Positions 1-13,979 of a stretch of 64,000 bases of DNA are shown one piece after another. The notes below the pieces were generated by a model that saw only the letters and a program-made list of their open reading frames with translations, was not told the origin of the DNA and made no database searches. Origin of the DNA: Phalacrocorax aristotelis (taxonomy: Eukaryota > Chordata > Aves > Suliformes > Phalacrocoracidae); assembly GCF_949628215.1 (NCBI RefSeq), contig NC_134278.1, positions 39,078,115-39,142,114 on the forward strand. Reading direction: 5' to 3'. The stretch's first letter is position 1; each line of letters begins with the position of its first letter. The translations under genes were made by a program, and so were the position numbers.

Positions 1-3000
1 CATACCTTTGAAGGCATACATGTGTGAGCTTAACTCATTCTTACTCTGTTGGAGCATTCATATGTGATCTCTCACTCCTGTTAAGTGAAACACATTCTCA
101 AAGAAGCTATATATATTAAGGGGGAATATTAAACATGAACCTATTTTTTATAATGGATACCTATGTCCCCAGTACTGATGAGAAATGCTAAAATATGTTG
201 ATTAAATGCTGGCCTATGTTGGGTAAGCAAATGAAGCAGCTGAAGAACAATGTTATCATAAATACATAATTAAAGGTGAATTCTTCATCCTAAAGGAACC
301 AGGCCAGCCCTTCAAGGAACTGCAAAACCTGGGAGGTCTTACCGACATTGGATCTGTGCATAGGCTGAGAGCAGTTACTGGTCCTCTGTGCTTGGTGCTT
401 CTTTCGGCTGAACTGTGGTTTTGTTAAAGTATCAAAGATACATAGCATCAAAACAACTAAATATCACAACTGAGCCTTTTTAGATCACTCTGCTTTTTAT
501 ATATGACAATTACAGTTTCTGTAGACAAGCGGTGATTCAATAGATCATTAACACAAGTCACACAGGCATTCATAGTGCAATAAAACTGTTAGTGTACCTT
601 TGGGAAAGCATTGCTTTTATTATAAAGAAAATCTGTAAATGCATTTGCTTTGTGTGGGAGCTCCTCCACTCCTCTATCCATGAAACACAGAGGGAATGAT
701 GAAAATATCAAATGAAACACGTCACAGTTTGAGAGAGAAGGTGTATTTCCCTGGCTTCTTGTTAGAAATGTAATTAGCTTTCCAAACTGTCACTTACTAC
801 CTTCAGTGGGTAGCATGGAGGATGCAAAAACTTACAGTGCTCAAGAAGAGCCATGAAAGACGGCAAGTGATACGGAGGTTTTGTCCCCAGATCCTTTTAA
901 CAGGGCATGGGACTTCTGCAGTCTGTGCAGCACCTCAGCCTGAAACAACAGCAATCCCCAAGAATGCTTTGAGTGGCAGGTCAGCAAAGTCTGAAATCAA
1001 AGGCCATTGCTTTCAGCGAGATGATCTGAACACAGGAAGAATAATATCTTTTTGATGATACTTCCCCAGAGGATAACCATATGGGATTTATAGCTGTAAC
1101 TTGGTATTGTTTATTTAAAGGGCAGTGCTTTACTTAAAAGATGTGAGACTGTAACTCAGGAGTTACTCCTCACTGGCATTGGTTCTGAACTAATGATTTG
1201 GTTGTAGTAAGTTTTAAAAAAGATGTTAATCTCTAACATGTCTAAGCTAGTAGAGCAGGAAGAGAAAATAAGCATTAAAGCACAGAGCATGCTCAAAGGA
1301 AACACCATCATTAAGAAGATTTTTTTAATTAAGTGTCCAGTGTAAACAAGTCTACACTAGAACAGGCTGAAAGGGCATTTGTGAGACTTTCTGCATGGCT
1401 GGGAAGGTAAAAATATGGCTTCTGCATTGTGACATTACAGACATTTAGCTTTTGTTGTCTTAGATGCTCCAGTACCCCTGTGAGTCCTGGTCTCCACTGA
1501 AGGTAACTAGTAGAGACCTCAATTTTTTCTTCTACCTTAGGTTCAGTTATTAGGTTTCCATTTTTCAGATTTTGTATTTCTCTTCCTTTGTATCATGAAA
1601 TGTAACACACATAGTTGTACTTGCACAGCCAGCAAACCCCAACTTCGATGCTTTACTGATTGTGACAAATTGAGACGATTAAAAGCTTCAGGATAAAATG
1701 CCTGTCAGGGACCCCCAAAGCAAAATTCTCAGGACATTGCTTTATTTTGTGTTGTTAAATCTAGCTGAAAGAAAACAGGGTCTTTGTTTCTTATGACTTT
1801 GTTTCCTTCCACTATTTCTTTCCTATACTAAGCCACAGACTGTAATCCTGTTTGTCATCACAATCTGTCGTGGGAATTATGATACGATGCTGTTCTCACT
1901 GACGGCAAAACTCGTTTTGACTTAGGAACACAGGCAACTACATTGTATAATCTCTTTCCTCAGTTTATATGATATAGAGTCAGCCCTAAGGTATCAAATG
2001 CGATAAAGAGTAAAACATTCAGTTCTCAAATAAGGAAAAGAATTAGAAGGTGGAATGTTCTAGATATGAGAAAAACCATCTCAAATTGATCTGCTTCTGT
2101 GTCAGGCATTTTTAAAAAGTGTCAGCCTCCCTTACTTACTGAAAGCCAGTTTATTCACCAGGCTCAAGGTGTTCGAACATCTTACGTAAGGCTCTCCAGG
2201 TTTGAGACACACAAAATCAGAGACTACGAACCAAAATTTCATCCTGGGCTCTATGCTTTCTGCATAAGATTGTGCAAAGTGTCCTGCAGAAGCACATGAT
2301 CTGCAGCGGAGCAGGATCCCCCCGTCAGAGAGGCAGCACTGCTCAGCGTAGCACGGTTCATGGCAATGCGAAGGAATGCTCTGGGAACGGAATGAATCCC
2401 CAGGATCATCCTTATGTAATTTGTTTTCTTGTCAGAGTGTGACTCCAGTTTTGATATCACTTTGTCGTGAAGAAGTCTTGACCATATTCAATCCCAGCTG
2501 CTGTTTTCCTTCACTGCCCTCTTGTTAAACCAATATGAGTACAGGCAGTCAAATTTGGCATATGACTGTTGGCATCTAATCTTGATCTATTAAAAAATTG
2601 GAAAGAAAGAAATCAAAACACCAAAAACTGTACAGAATTTTTCTTATAGACAGAGAGGATCTTTATCAGAAAGGAAAGGTTACACGAGAAACAATACACA
2701 GGGTATCGGGTGCAACACAATGATCTGCAGATTTCCCTCTATGCTTTTTGTGCACCTGGAACAAGGAATGTACTTTCAATCTATTTTTATTTTACATTAT
2801 GAAAATATGCAGCCTAAGAAGGATGTTACACAAAATCTCCATGGGTTAGGAGAGAACATAAAGATCATTCTCTAAAAGATTGGTCACCCTGAGTCTCTCC
2901 ATAGGTGCTGCCTAACAAAAAGACAAGCAGTCTCTATACTTATAAGCAATCATATCTGCAAACTCTGTGCTTTCCTTGCCTCATTTTGTGCATCATGTTG

Positions 3001-6000
3001 ATTGAAGGTACAGCCAGATCTGCTCGGAGAATTGACAAGGTTATCAAAATACAATCTCAACGTTTACAGTGAAGAAGAAAAAAATGAAAGGTTTCGTACT
3101 AGCAGCAGAGATAATGAGGGAAGAGATTTAGACAGCACACATTCAGCTTCTTTTCTCTGCTGATCTCTGGAGAAAAGACAGGTCATTCTCATACTGAAGA
3201 AATGCTGAAAGGTGTCAATAAAATTGGAACTCAGAAACCCTGCAGTGAATGTAGGGAAGGTGAGTGAGCAGGAAAATAAGGTAAAATCAGCTCTGAGAGC
3301 CAGAGTATCAGTGACATGGTTGGCAAGGGAGGTTCTCAAGGAGGAAAAAAGACGAAGCCAGAAATGCTTCTGCACAAGGAAATCTTGAAAGCAAAGGAAA
3401 AATAGATGTACATGTTTCAGCTACAAAGTACATTTTAGCTACCAAAGCAGTGAATGAGGATCTTGAGAATAGTGGGACTTTCCTACTCCCAGGATAATCA
3501 TGCCTATAGATATAGATTACTTGTATGCATCTGACAGCAACCTCCTCTCATGGACTGCAGGCAGAGGTTTCGGTAGTAGGGCACTCACACCCGATGGTGG
3601 TGTCCTCCTCCTGCCAGGCCAGTGCCTCTGCTCCCTGTCTGGCCAGCCTTCCTCCTGAACCCTCTAGGTGTTTTTCTATGTGTCCCCCTTCTTACACCCA
3701 CTTTCCCGGACGATGCAGCTGATGTGCTGAGGGGGCTTGGGCTCGTACTGTCCTCGTGTCCTGTTCAACTCTGCAGATTCAGGAGCTGCTTTCCTTTATC
3801 TTATGGTCAGTGAATCCTAAAATACTTTTCTGGACAACAGAAAGAGTGTCTTTAGGAGAGGTAGAAATCTTCTCCCTCCCCTATAAGGATGGCCTGTTGC
3901 CTCCTGGTTAGGGCCATTTTCTGCAGAAGTTGAAGACCTAAGTTTCAGTTCTTTCAACCTGAGATAACAGTTAAACAGATATATCCTGGGGCATAACTCA
4001 GCTGAGATCTCCCAGCTGGCTTATAAGAATCACCAACTCCTCTTCAGCTGATAAACAAGGCAGATAAAACGGACATATCCCACAGCGGTCTGTGGTCCAC
4101 CCTGCCTTATCCCGGAACTACCCCCTCCAAACAGTGATTTGCTTTTCTGCTCAGTTCAAGATACACAACTCTGTGGATACGAATAGGAAGTTCCTGTGCA
4201 CATTACGTCTATGGCATTTCTAATTGTAATATAATTTTGGCTTTCAGGAAAGCTGGTCAGACTTGAAAATGTAATAGGAACTGATCCTGATGATAACGAT
4301 AAGGACGACTAACTAACAAAGGGGTGTTTGGTGTTTAGTTCATGTTCTCTGAGACAACAGCCTGATAATAAAAGGGAACAAAAGAAACGTGATGAATGAG
4401 AGTGGGACTCCTAAGCGGAAACAAAACACAGTTGCAGACAAAGATAGTGAAATAATGGGGATCCTTTAAACCAGTCGGCACTTTCCCCCAGAACCTACAA
4501 GACATGAAATTCACATAGGCCAAAAAGGCTGATTGCTAAACACCCATGCATTTGTAAACAAGGTGTGGTTTAGAATCGGGGGAAAAGGGTAAAGACTAGA
4601 CGACGTGTTGACTGAACAGAACATTAACTGGGTCAACTGAGACTTCAGCGCTCATAAGACTTCAAAGACTTATTTAAATAATATTTCTATCCTATATTTC
4701 AAATGAAAAATAAAATTGAATGCAAACATTTCCCTGCTTTCAGACTTGGCAACATAAAATTTGCCACTTAGCAGCAGAACACAAAAACTCCACAAGTGAA
4801 TCTGGTTTTTTTTGCATCCAGTTTGGATGAAATAGAAATAATGGAGATTATCAAGGCAAGTAACCAGGCTGAGGTCTGACATCTTCAAATGAATGCAGGT
4901 GCTTTGGTTTCCTTTTACATAAATACTGACAATTTAGAAATGCCTTCAGCTTTCTCTTACTACATTATAATCAAAGGCATAAGAAACAACAACAAAAATC
5001 CTATTTTACCATGTTTTCACTGCTGAGTTTAAACATGGCTTAATTCAAAAGTGAAAAGAGATCCAACTTCATTGCTCAGTGAGTTAAAATTGCTGCAGCT
5101 CTGATGCATCACTGGGCCAGGGTGCAATGCACACATCCCCACAGTGCTCCAAAGCTGCCTTGCCCAGAACACCTAGGGAAGAATCACAGACCCTCCAGCA
5201 GGCCCACAGGACCTCAGCCGTGCTGCTGCTGGTATGCCATCGCTCTACCACATCGTTGCTACCAAATCCTCGTCTTGTGAATGAGTTAAAGAATTAATGG
5301 CTGCAATGCTGTTCCTCTCCAAGCGCACCCTGAGCAAAGCCCTCCTTCCCCAAGAGACCGAGGAGCTCCTGTATAGTTCCTCTGCATCCCAACCTGCCCT
5401 TCTCAAACACCAGTCAGTGGTTAAAAAAACAACACAAATAAAGTGAATTCTGAAGAGTGGAGCATTATACAGCCCTTCTGATGGGGGGAAATGGCTGCTG
5501 GGGCAGCATGAGCAAGTGATTTGTCTGGCACAGAGGTGCAATCCCTGTGCTGGTATGGCCACCTCAAATTTCTGGGAAACGCTGGTATGCCAATGTTAGC
5601 CCTTATTGCTCAACATATGAACTCATGTACAACCAATCACATGCCTGTGTACGTGTGCCTTTTGCATATCTGTGTAAAACATAGACTGGCCAGATACAAA
5701 CTTGGGCAAAAGTAACTCTAGTCCCTCCAGACTGTGGCAGGGGGGCTGTGAAAAATCTGACCTACTCCATGTCACTGGGGAATATCTGCAGATTTAAGTT
5801 CTAGTTACATGGCAGGTTTGTTTCATTGTTTGGGTTTGTTTTTTTTTTAGCTATGGTAGGACCATTTAGAGACCTTTCGGCACAGATCCCTCCCTCCTTA
5901 TCCCAAAGAAATAATTTCATGTATTCACGCAAGAGATTGCATTCATAAGATACAGTATAACAGAGGAAAATTACCTTCCTAAGTGAGAAGTGTGATCAAC

Positions 6001-6820
6001 ACTTGCTAGAAAACCTTTCAGGACCACTTGTAAAAATAGCTGAAGTTGTGCTGTTTGTATTAGCACTCCGAACTATTCCCAAGCTGAGACCAGATCTTTG
6101 TGTTTTCCCAGGCATAAGGGGAAGTGTTAATGTTTACTGAGTCAGAACAGTGTTGCTTAAGGAGTTTAATTAAATTTATCATTCCTGGCTCATGGTGCGT
6201 CAAGACAAGTCACAGAATGCACTGAGCCGCCAGAAGAAGGCAGATAAGCACAACACCATTTTCCGTGTTTTCTGAATAACCAGCTGTGACAAGGGGAAGC
6301 ATCAGTCTGAAAATAGCCCTGTTACCGTTAACATTTTTTCTTAGCAATTTCTCACTATAACAGAAGAATGTGAAAGTGGAAATAACTGAATTGCACATTG
6401 AAAGGGATATATTTCACGTGAATTAAAGATGTTTATCTTCATTGAAATAACCAGACAGGGGGCTGCCATGCTTCACTCAATTAAAAAAGACCTGGTGTTC
6501 ATGTCTATTTTCCATTTACAAATGCGAGTCCCTGGGATACGACAACTTAGCTGGAAGAGCTCATCTTGAAATTATCACTTGGAATCCAGCCCAGTTTGCA
6601 ATAATCAGAGGTTATTATCTGATGGGTAGAAGTGGAGAAAATAATAACATGTTTTTCCCTCCAACTTTTAAGTGACTTCGGTGGGAATTGAAGAACAGCT
6701 ACCCCTGGCTAGGCGGAGTGCCTGCCTGCCCAGGCCAGTCTCTGACACTGGATGCTGAGAAGGCTCAGATGTGCCTGCCTTATCTATGTCTGACACTTTT
6801 TAAAACTTCTCTATGCTTTT
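1..6820. other. Intergenic DNA, no supported gene
   Basis: Open frames here are short, about 100 codons or fewer. None has a recognisable domain, credible splice sites or a family match. Composition is moderately AT-rich with simple runs only. In human the neighbour on this side is SNAP91, far from RIPPLY2 and on the opposite strand, but none of its exons are visible here. I see nothing I can name. Confidence 0.6.
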
Positions 6821-6829
6821 GGTCTCTAT

Positions 6830-7190
6830 GGCACCCTGTGGCAATGAGTTTCTCAATTTAATTACACATTATGTGAAAAAGCATCTTCTGTTCATTTTAA
6901 GACTGCTACACAGCAATTTTATATGATGCTTCTAGATCCTAGGTTATGAGAAATAGCTGTTTACTATCTCTGTATCATTAATGATTTACAGATATCCATT
7001 AAAATTCTTTAAGTCACCTTTTTTTTAAGCTGAAGAGTCCTGTAATGTTTCCTCCTCTTGCCTAGATTCTGTTTCCAGTCTCTGATCCTAATTGCTGCTT
7101 TTCTGAAGCTTTTCTAGTCATGCTGTATCAGTGGAGCAAAAGTCCATGCAATACTCAAGACACAGTTTCACCAACAGCTCACAGGGTGGT
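6830..7190 (-). mobile_element. Ancient CR1/L3-like LINE relic
   Basis: The wording follows the reverse complement of the 3' part of old amniote CR1/L3 elements. It runs through 'ctgtggcaatgagtt', 'aattacacattatgtgaaaaag', 'aagctgaagagtcc' and then 'aatactcaag' with 'acagtttcacc', in the expected order and spacing. Divergence is high, so this is an old copy. The match is from memory of the family, and a RepeatMasker run would settle its subfamily and ends. It may extend toward 7,700, but the similarity there is too weak to claim. Confidence 0.5.
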
Positions 7191-10100
7191 ATAATCACAG
7201 TTTTTGCTTCATTTTCATATCTGCATTTAATGAGTTGTTGATACCTTAAACAATGTCAAGTACATTGGTGAAGTATGACTTCCACCTGTATAAGCCATGC
7301 TTACTCCATCACATATAAAACATTTACCTTTACTTTATCCTTTTATGATTCATCATTTACTTTTCACTAGCTTCATCACGTGCAAGCAGCTCCCTTCTTG
7401 AACTTGAGATGTTGGTGCCTTTTCCATTTTTGCAGAGATACTGGATTTGAATACCTCAGACTCACCGCTACAGAGTTATTCCTCTGTAGTCATATGTAGA
7501 AACAGCTCCTGCAGACTGCTCAGGACTAAATCTACAGCAGCTTTTTCTCTTGTGAATCATCTGACTAGTTGGGCCAAGAACAAAAACTGTCTAAAACTGT
7601 CACGTCCAAATAATACTGTGCTGTGAAACTCTTCCTAATCCCCCTGCAGACAGCTGAAGTTTCCCATTGCACCTACCTGATCCTTGCAGCCTTTAATCTG
7701 AGGGTGATTTGCAGCTGTTGTCACCGCCTGGTCAAGTCACTAGCAGCACAGCCTTGATCATCGGGTGGATTTATCACGCTTACCTTCACTTATTGAAGAG
7801 GTAAGCATTTTGTCAGAGCTTGCCAGGCAGGGTCCTGAGCTTTTTGTTAGCAGAGAGGGACAGGCACTTGAACAGCCGGGCTGGTTCCCCCGTTTGGCAC
7901 CCTGCCTTGGGATGGGGTGGGCTGTCCTCTAGATAGGACTGTCTGACCTCTGAGTACAGGGTAACTGGATTTTGACTATCATTCCTTCTCGACTAGGGAA
8001 TTTCAACCCAAACTGATTTTATGGCACATTTTCATTCTGTTACCAATTTGAAACTTAGCTTCTTTTAACAAGGACTACCGCTCCTCTAATGGCGTAATCT
8101 GCTGTGTTATTCAGATATATTTGTACTCTACTGTATTACAATACCCCAGTGATTATCTTCTAGCAGATGCGTACTATTACAAACATTTAAAATTAAATGT
8201 TCCAATTCACTAATCTCGATCCTTTGACTCCCAGGACTCACACAGAGCACTTTTATGTGGAAACTTAACCTAATCCCTTTTTGTATGCCTGATTTTCTTT
8301 GGATTGTTTGGACCAATCTTTGTTGTTTCCGATCTGGATTTTGTCATCTTCTCTCAGGCATGCAGAGTGTTTTTGGTTTTACCCTTTCGATAATGAGTCA
8401 CTCCAACTGGTGTGCTTTCCTGCACCTGTCATCCTTCCTCGCTGCTCCATTTAAAAATGCTTCTATGGTGTTTTTTTTTTTAATCCTAATCCTAATGCTA
8501 GCAGACTCCTTCTGCTCCACATTGAAAGCTGGGGCCTTCACACATTTTGTGTTTGCCTTTGTTCTGTTTACTGGAATGCTGTTTATGGAAACAAAGATGC
8601 TTAAACACAATACTGGAGATGTTCAGGGAAAAGAAATCTTAACTGATAAATAAAAACGTGTGTAATGTCCTCATGGGAAACTTAATCATAGCAGTCTGAT
8701 TCAACAAGAGAGCAGAGAGATGTGGTGAGTCTGTCCATCTCGCTGACAGACTTCCTTGACATGGCTCAGATTGGTTAGGAGGAACTGCAAAACCAGTTCG
8801 TGCATAATCTATTAAAAATAGAGATGCATGTTTTTAAATAAACAAACAAAATTGAAGTATTTCTCAGCCTGTTGACATTTATATTACAAAAATAAAGAAA
8901 CATGCACACCCGCACACACAGAGATGAACCTTTTGAAGTAAATGATTGGCTGAAAATTATGTCCTCCGTTCCAATGTTCACTGAGGCATGCTATTAAGCT
9001 GAGCTAATTTCTTGTGTCTGCATCAGAAAGCCATTACCCCAACTGTCGCTATGGTTTGCACGTGCCGCACAGAGGAGGACACAAAACCAGTGTTCTCTTC
9101 CTCCAGGGACTGCTCCCAGAAAGCTTATGCTGCCAATTGCACGTCCTTGAGATGCATCCAGATTTGTCCTGTTTCTTGGCCTGTGACAGGAAAACCCATG
9201 TCGGTATAAGGCCCATGAAAATAACAAAGCCTTATGCCATGCGTGCCTCTGCTCTTTCTCCACCATCAGCCTTACATACAAAGCTGCCACAGGCCCCTAA
9301 AGGACGTGCTGGGGAGGCTGAGGCTGGGGCCATTCATAAATCCGAGCCTTTGCAGAATATTCCCGATGCTTCCTCTCCCGCTCCACTATGCCAAGGGCAT
9401 CTTGGGTACAAGGGAGGATTAAGCCTGGTCAAGCCAGTACTTCCCAGGGATATTACCTCCCCCCAGAAATACATTTTAAATTCTCCAGAAGATTAAAGCA
9501 ATTAGTATTTACAATTTGATGGCTCAGAGCAAGGAACCGAAAGCTCTGTGTGGAACTTCCTAGATGTGTTGTGCATGCAGAAACCCTTGGGTATTTTACA
9601 CAGAAATGCTGATTATAATTATAGTACTAGAACATCTTTATCTGCCAAAGCGTCTGCCTTGCACCTGCTCTCCTGCCATGGAAAGAGAGCAATGAGAGAG
9701 AACAGAAACTGCAGCAGTAAAGGGAAGAAAAATAGTAACCTCTTTAGAAAAGCTCCATCAATTTTTCTTCAAACAATTTTTTTCTTGGCCTCAGTGCGGG
9801 GAAAAACAAGCACAGCTCCTCCACAGTTTCCTTGCTCATGGATATAAGCAATCTTGTGAAGGGCATCCCAGCTCTACAGTTCTTTGAAAGGATGGATCCT
9901 CAGAAGCTGGTATTTTCTCTTTGTCTGGCTGAGCAGGCACAGGTCTTGCAGCACCAAGACATGCTTTCTTTCCCTCCCACTGACAGGAGCGTGTTTATCG
10001 GCACTGCGGCATCAGCTGAGAACCGACACGACTCCCTCACAGTTCAAAATAAAGTCAGTGCAGGTATCAGAGGGAGCCAGGGCAGGCTTTAAACCTGCCT

Positions 10101-10780
10101 TTCCTTTTGAGGCCACTGAATCCCTTATAGATTGCCGGCTTGACGCCAGTCAACACAAGGGTTTTTTTTCTGATAAAAGCAGAAAATGCACGAGGAAATG
10201 AAGCCTCAACCTATTCTGTAGTTTCTACATAGCCCTGGTTTTCATCTGTTACTAATATAGGTCCAAATTAAAAGAAAAAGGCTTTGTTTCAACAACATGC
10301 TTAAGGACATATATGTATAAAAGTTTCTTTAACAGAGCATTCACTTAATATTTGTACAAACTACCCCTAGGACTCCCTCTTCATGTCCTCTGAATTCTAA
10401 GTAAATCAGTACATAAATAAAACTGCCATCAGATATACATGTTTATATGTATTTAAATTATTTATTTCAGACAAAAAGCTACTTGGTGCACGTGTTAAAC
10501 AATATTGTATTTTGGAGTATTTCTGAATGCTAATGTCACAGACAGTAAGAGTGATATCTTGCAGTGCTGAGATAATGAATACCCAACGTGATCATTTCCA
10601 TGATGAGCTCTGCATTTCAGCTGGAAAACACTCTGATCATTCTTTGACTTTTTAATTACTCCTTCTTAATAGCAACACCATTTTTGAAAATATATATTTG
10701 TCCAAACTTATGTGCTTAGGAAGACATATCTAACAAGGTTTAGATTTGTTGTGTGTCAGTTTCCAACTAGATCATATATA
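7191..10780. other. Intergenic DNA, no supported gene
   Basis: It contains a few longer open frames, for example 132 codons at 8,255-8,653 and 160 codons at 9,014-9,496. Their predicted peptides are low-complexity or hydrophobic and match no family I know, and no exon structure supports them. The 9.0-10.1 kb part is somewhat richer in G+C than its surroundings. Nothing is assigned. Confidence 0.55.
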
Positions 10781-11080
10781 TTCAGGTAAAAGTGAATTTA
10801 ATATCTATTTCATATATATATAAACATACCATGTATATATTCATGGCATCTATATAGATATAATATATATATATTCTGGGATGGTAAGAATATATATATT
10901 CCTCTATATAATATATTTTTTATATATAATATATTTTCACAGCATAAGTAAATATAAATATATATAAAAATAAAAATAAAAATAAAATTATAAATATAAA
11001 TATAAATATAAATATAAATATAAATATAAATATAAATATAAATATAAATATAAATATAAATATAAATATATATTCTGTGA
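10780..11080. repeat. AT-rich block with a TAAATA hexanucleotide repeat
   Basis: Alternating TATATA stretches at about 10,810-10,930 lead into AAATA-type pentamers. They are followed by about 13 uninterrupted copies of TAAATA at 10,991-11,070. Long minus-strand open frames reading Ile-Tyr or Ile-Phe repeats are by-products of this repeat. Such tracts are usually length-polymorphic. Confidence 0.93.
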
Positions 11081-13979
11081 ATGTGGGAAAAAACAAATGG
11101 CAAAAATTTACAATGTCTAGTATAGCCATAAAATATTTCAATAACAAAAAAAATTATATCACACAAATTGTTATTTTGGAGAAAGAACTAGTTTAAGAAG
11201 ACAGGAGGTAAATGTAATGGAAAAAAATCATACTTCTTTTTTTTATAACTATGCCGCAGTAATGCCTGGAGGCCAGAGAGATACTTGGCTGACTAACAAA
11301 ATGCTAATTATTCAGAGTCTTCTGTTCCACAGAGGAAAGCCACATCGGTAACTTGGAAAGTGGGATCTGTGGAATTCTTAAATTGTACTAATGAAAAAAA
11401 CTGTCAGGAGAAAATTTAAAAGGTGAGAGAAGAAAATTTACAATAATGTGATGATATCACACTGGTTTGCTATTCTGTATTTCATATTGTGAATGCTAGC
11501 ACGTACAAGAATGCAATGTGTGATAACGAGACTGTAGTTGAAGGTCAAAGAGAAAAGAAATCAATAAAAGGTTGAGCAGAGGAAGATGATAGAAATATTG
11601 AGGATGCAGCTTTAAAAACATTGTGATAGTGATCTTCAAGTTCTTTAAAAATGATTATTTATTCCTATCAGATAAAATTTGCTATCATCTACTTTGCAAT
11701 TTTTCCCTATAGTAGTCTGAGTATATATATTCATATCGAACCTAAACATTATGCCTCATAGTTTATCACCCAATAATTCTTAGACTTAATTCTAGACATC
11801 TTAGACTCAGATGACTGAAAGTCAATCAAAATATATTGACTCTTTTGATATATTTTGTAGTGAAATCTCTAATATCTTGAATACTAAGTTGGGGCATATA
11901 AAGACATGCACAGAACCTTTTGAGGAAAATTAAAAAACGGAGGATCTAAGGCAAAATCTCCAGAGAGAATAAACCCGAGACACCTCTGTCTCACACTCCT
12001 AGACAACTGTGCATCGAAACAACATTATTAGGACCGTGATAGCGAGCACCAGAAAGTTAGAAAAATGCCAGAATCATGGTGGTCTACACAACTTAAATTC
12101 AGTTTGTGTGTGTACACGCATTATGGCAGCCAACGGCATCACCATCTCCTGTTTTTCACAAGTCCCTTCCCTCCCATGGTGCCCAGAACAGGTGATGACA
12201 ATGAATTGCTATTCAATACATCATTCGTTCTCTGTACGGCCTGCACACTCTGATGGCTTTCTTGCACAGCAAAAACTTGCAGACAGGATTTCAAAATGCT
12301 GCTCTGATGAGTTTTCTGTAGTCCAGTAACAGCCGTGGCTGCAGGAAGTAATGAACAGACTTCACAGAGCCTTTAGGGATTGCGGGTGCCTTACTACTGC
12401 TGCCATTTTATACATAGGTAACTAAGGACACACACTAATGTTAAAAAGGCTCTTTAAACCTGGCTGGCCAGCTTGACATAATGATGACCTCATTTTTCCA
12501 AAGCCTTGAATTATATAGTACTGCATTCTCATTAATTTCAGCTGCAGTCATGAGCCTCAGACCCGTAGTGTCCGAGCTATTTAGGACACACAAATGCAAG
12601 AGGGAATTTGCACTTACAAACCCTGAGAGGGCTGGACTTAAACATTTCTATGAATCATACCGCAGACTCTCCTATCAGACACACAAACACAGAAACATGT
12701 TACTGGGATTCACATTACCTAGCTTGAGACATCTAAAAGCTATTTTCAAGCTAAACTAGATGTTTCTAAGCTAAACCAGTGATCTTTTAGAGTCAGTAGA
12801 AAGACATAGGCTGTGCCAGAGGGCTTGTCATCTCGCCTGCCCTGTACATTTTGGACATCCTAGACATCTCATCTTAGGATGAAATAAGTTATCCTTTGAA
12901 GGTTCCTATCTAACAGCAGCCTGAATTCACCATCTTAGACTTAGATGACTAACCATGAAACATTTAATGAGATATAATTCCTATGTGAACCTCACAGAAT
13001 GTTGGAATATTTTTTTTCAGAATTTTCAGGATTTTTCAGTGATTGACTTTGCAGTATTAAAAGTGTTCCCCATCACAGTCTAGAGGTGAATTGCTATGTA
13101 CAAATGCAAATAGAACAACCTGGGGGAGGGGGGCAGAAACAGATAATGCAGTAGTAGCACCTGCATAGGTCCATCCCAGGCTTTGGAAAGGTGTACAATG
13201 GGCTCACAACTCCTATACCTATATTTTTCCAACTTGATTCCTCTCTCCCTTCCCCTCAAAGGTAGTAATATTTTAGTCACGTGTCTTGCCAATTTTGGCT
13301 CTTCATCTCACTTATTAACCAGTCCCAGATTCTGCCCTCCAAATGTCTCTCCAGACCACCTCTGGGAGCAAGACCTCCAGGCCCAATGTTCTTCACTAGG
13401 AAGAACCTGTCTCATACCTTTTCACTGTTTTCCCGGTCTTTTCCTCATTTGTAGGTGCTTGGAGCTCTCCCTGTCCTCAGTCCTTCATCTCAGACTTCTT
13501 ATTCCATTAGCGCTATTTCTCTCTCCCAGTTTTTCCTCCCATCCATCACCCTTCACACAGAACCTATTCCTGTCTGACATCACCACATTACTCTTTCCCA
13601 GTCCAAATCACCCTTCCCGTGCTCAGTGCTCTCTTTTGCCAGCTCCTGTTCCAGCCATTCTTGCTTTGCTTTTGCATCCTCACTCCCCATCTGACCTGTC
13701 CTGCCCCTTCCCTCTTCCTGTCCTCCAATGACCATTTGGGCTTGGACACAGTGTCTTTGCTCAAACACAGCCTGTTCTTCCCACATCCTCAAGCTATCCT
13801 TCCCCACATATACCAGAGCTGATTCCTCCAGCATGCCTCCACAGGACTTAAGCTCTTTGATCAGCCAGCTGCAATGCCCCTCATAATCTGAAGCCCTAGT
13901 CCCAGTTGTCCCCTGGACTCAGCTCATATGGATCTCCTGCTCTCCTCACCTCTCTCCACACCCAGCCTGGTTCCAGTGT
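11081..13979. other. Intergenic DNA, pyrimidine-rich toward the right
   Basis: From about 13,200 the plus strand becomes C+T rich. This leaves a 182-codon open frame at 13,183-13,731 whose peptide is mostly Leu, Ser and Pro, as composition alone would give. No exon is supported. The right part adjoins the gypsy integrase relic and may include more of that element in unrecognisable form. Confidence 0.55.

Noticed and set aside
8480-8500. Telomere-like 'taatcctaatcctaatg'
   Set aside because: Not the CCCTAA unit and only about three partial copies.
8255-8653. 132-codon hydrophobic frame, considered as a small membrane protein
   Set aside because: No homologue recognised. T-rich DNA gives hydrophobic peptides by chance, and no promoter or splice support is visible.
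10810-11166. 118-codon and 75-codon minus-strand frames rich in Ile-Tyr or Ile-Phe
   Set aside because: They are simple translations of the TATA and TAAATA repeats, with no start context, conservation or domain.
13183-13731. 182-codon plus-strand frame
   Set aside because: Leu/Ser/Pro-rich peptide from a C+T-rich stretch, no family match and no exon signals.
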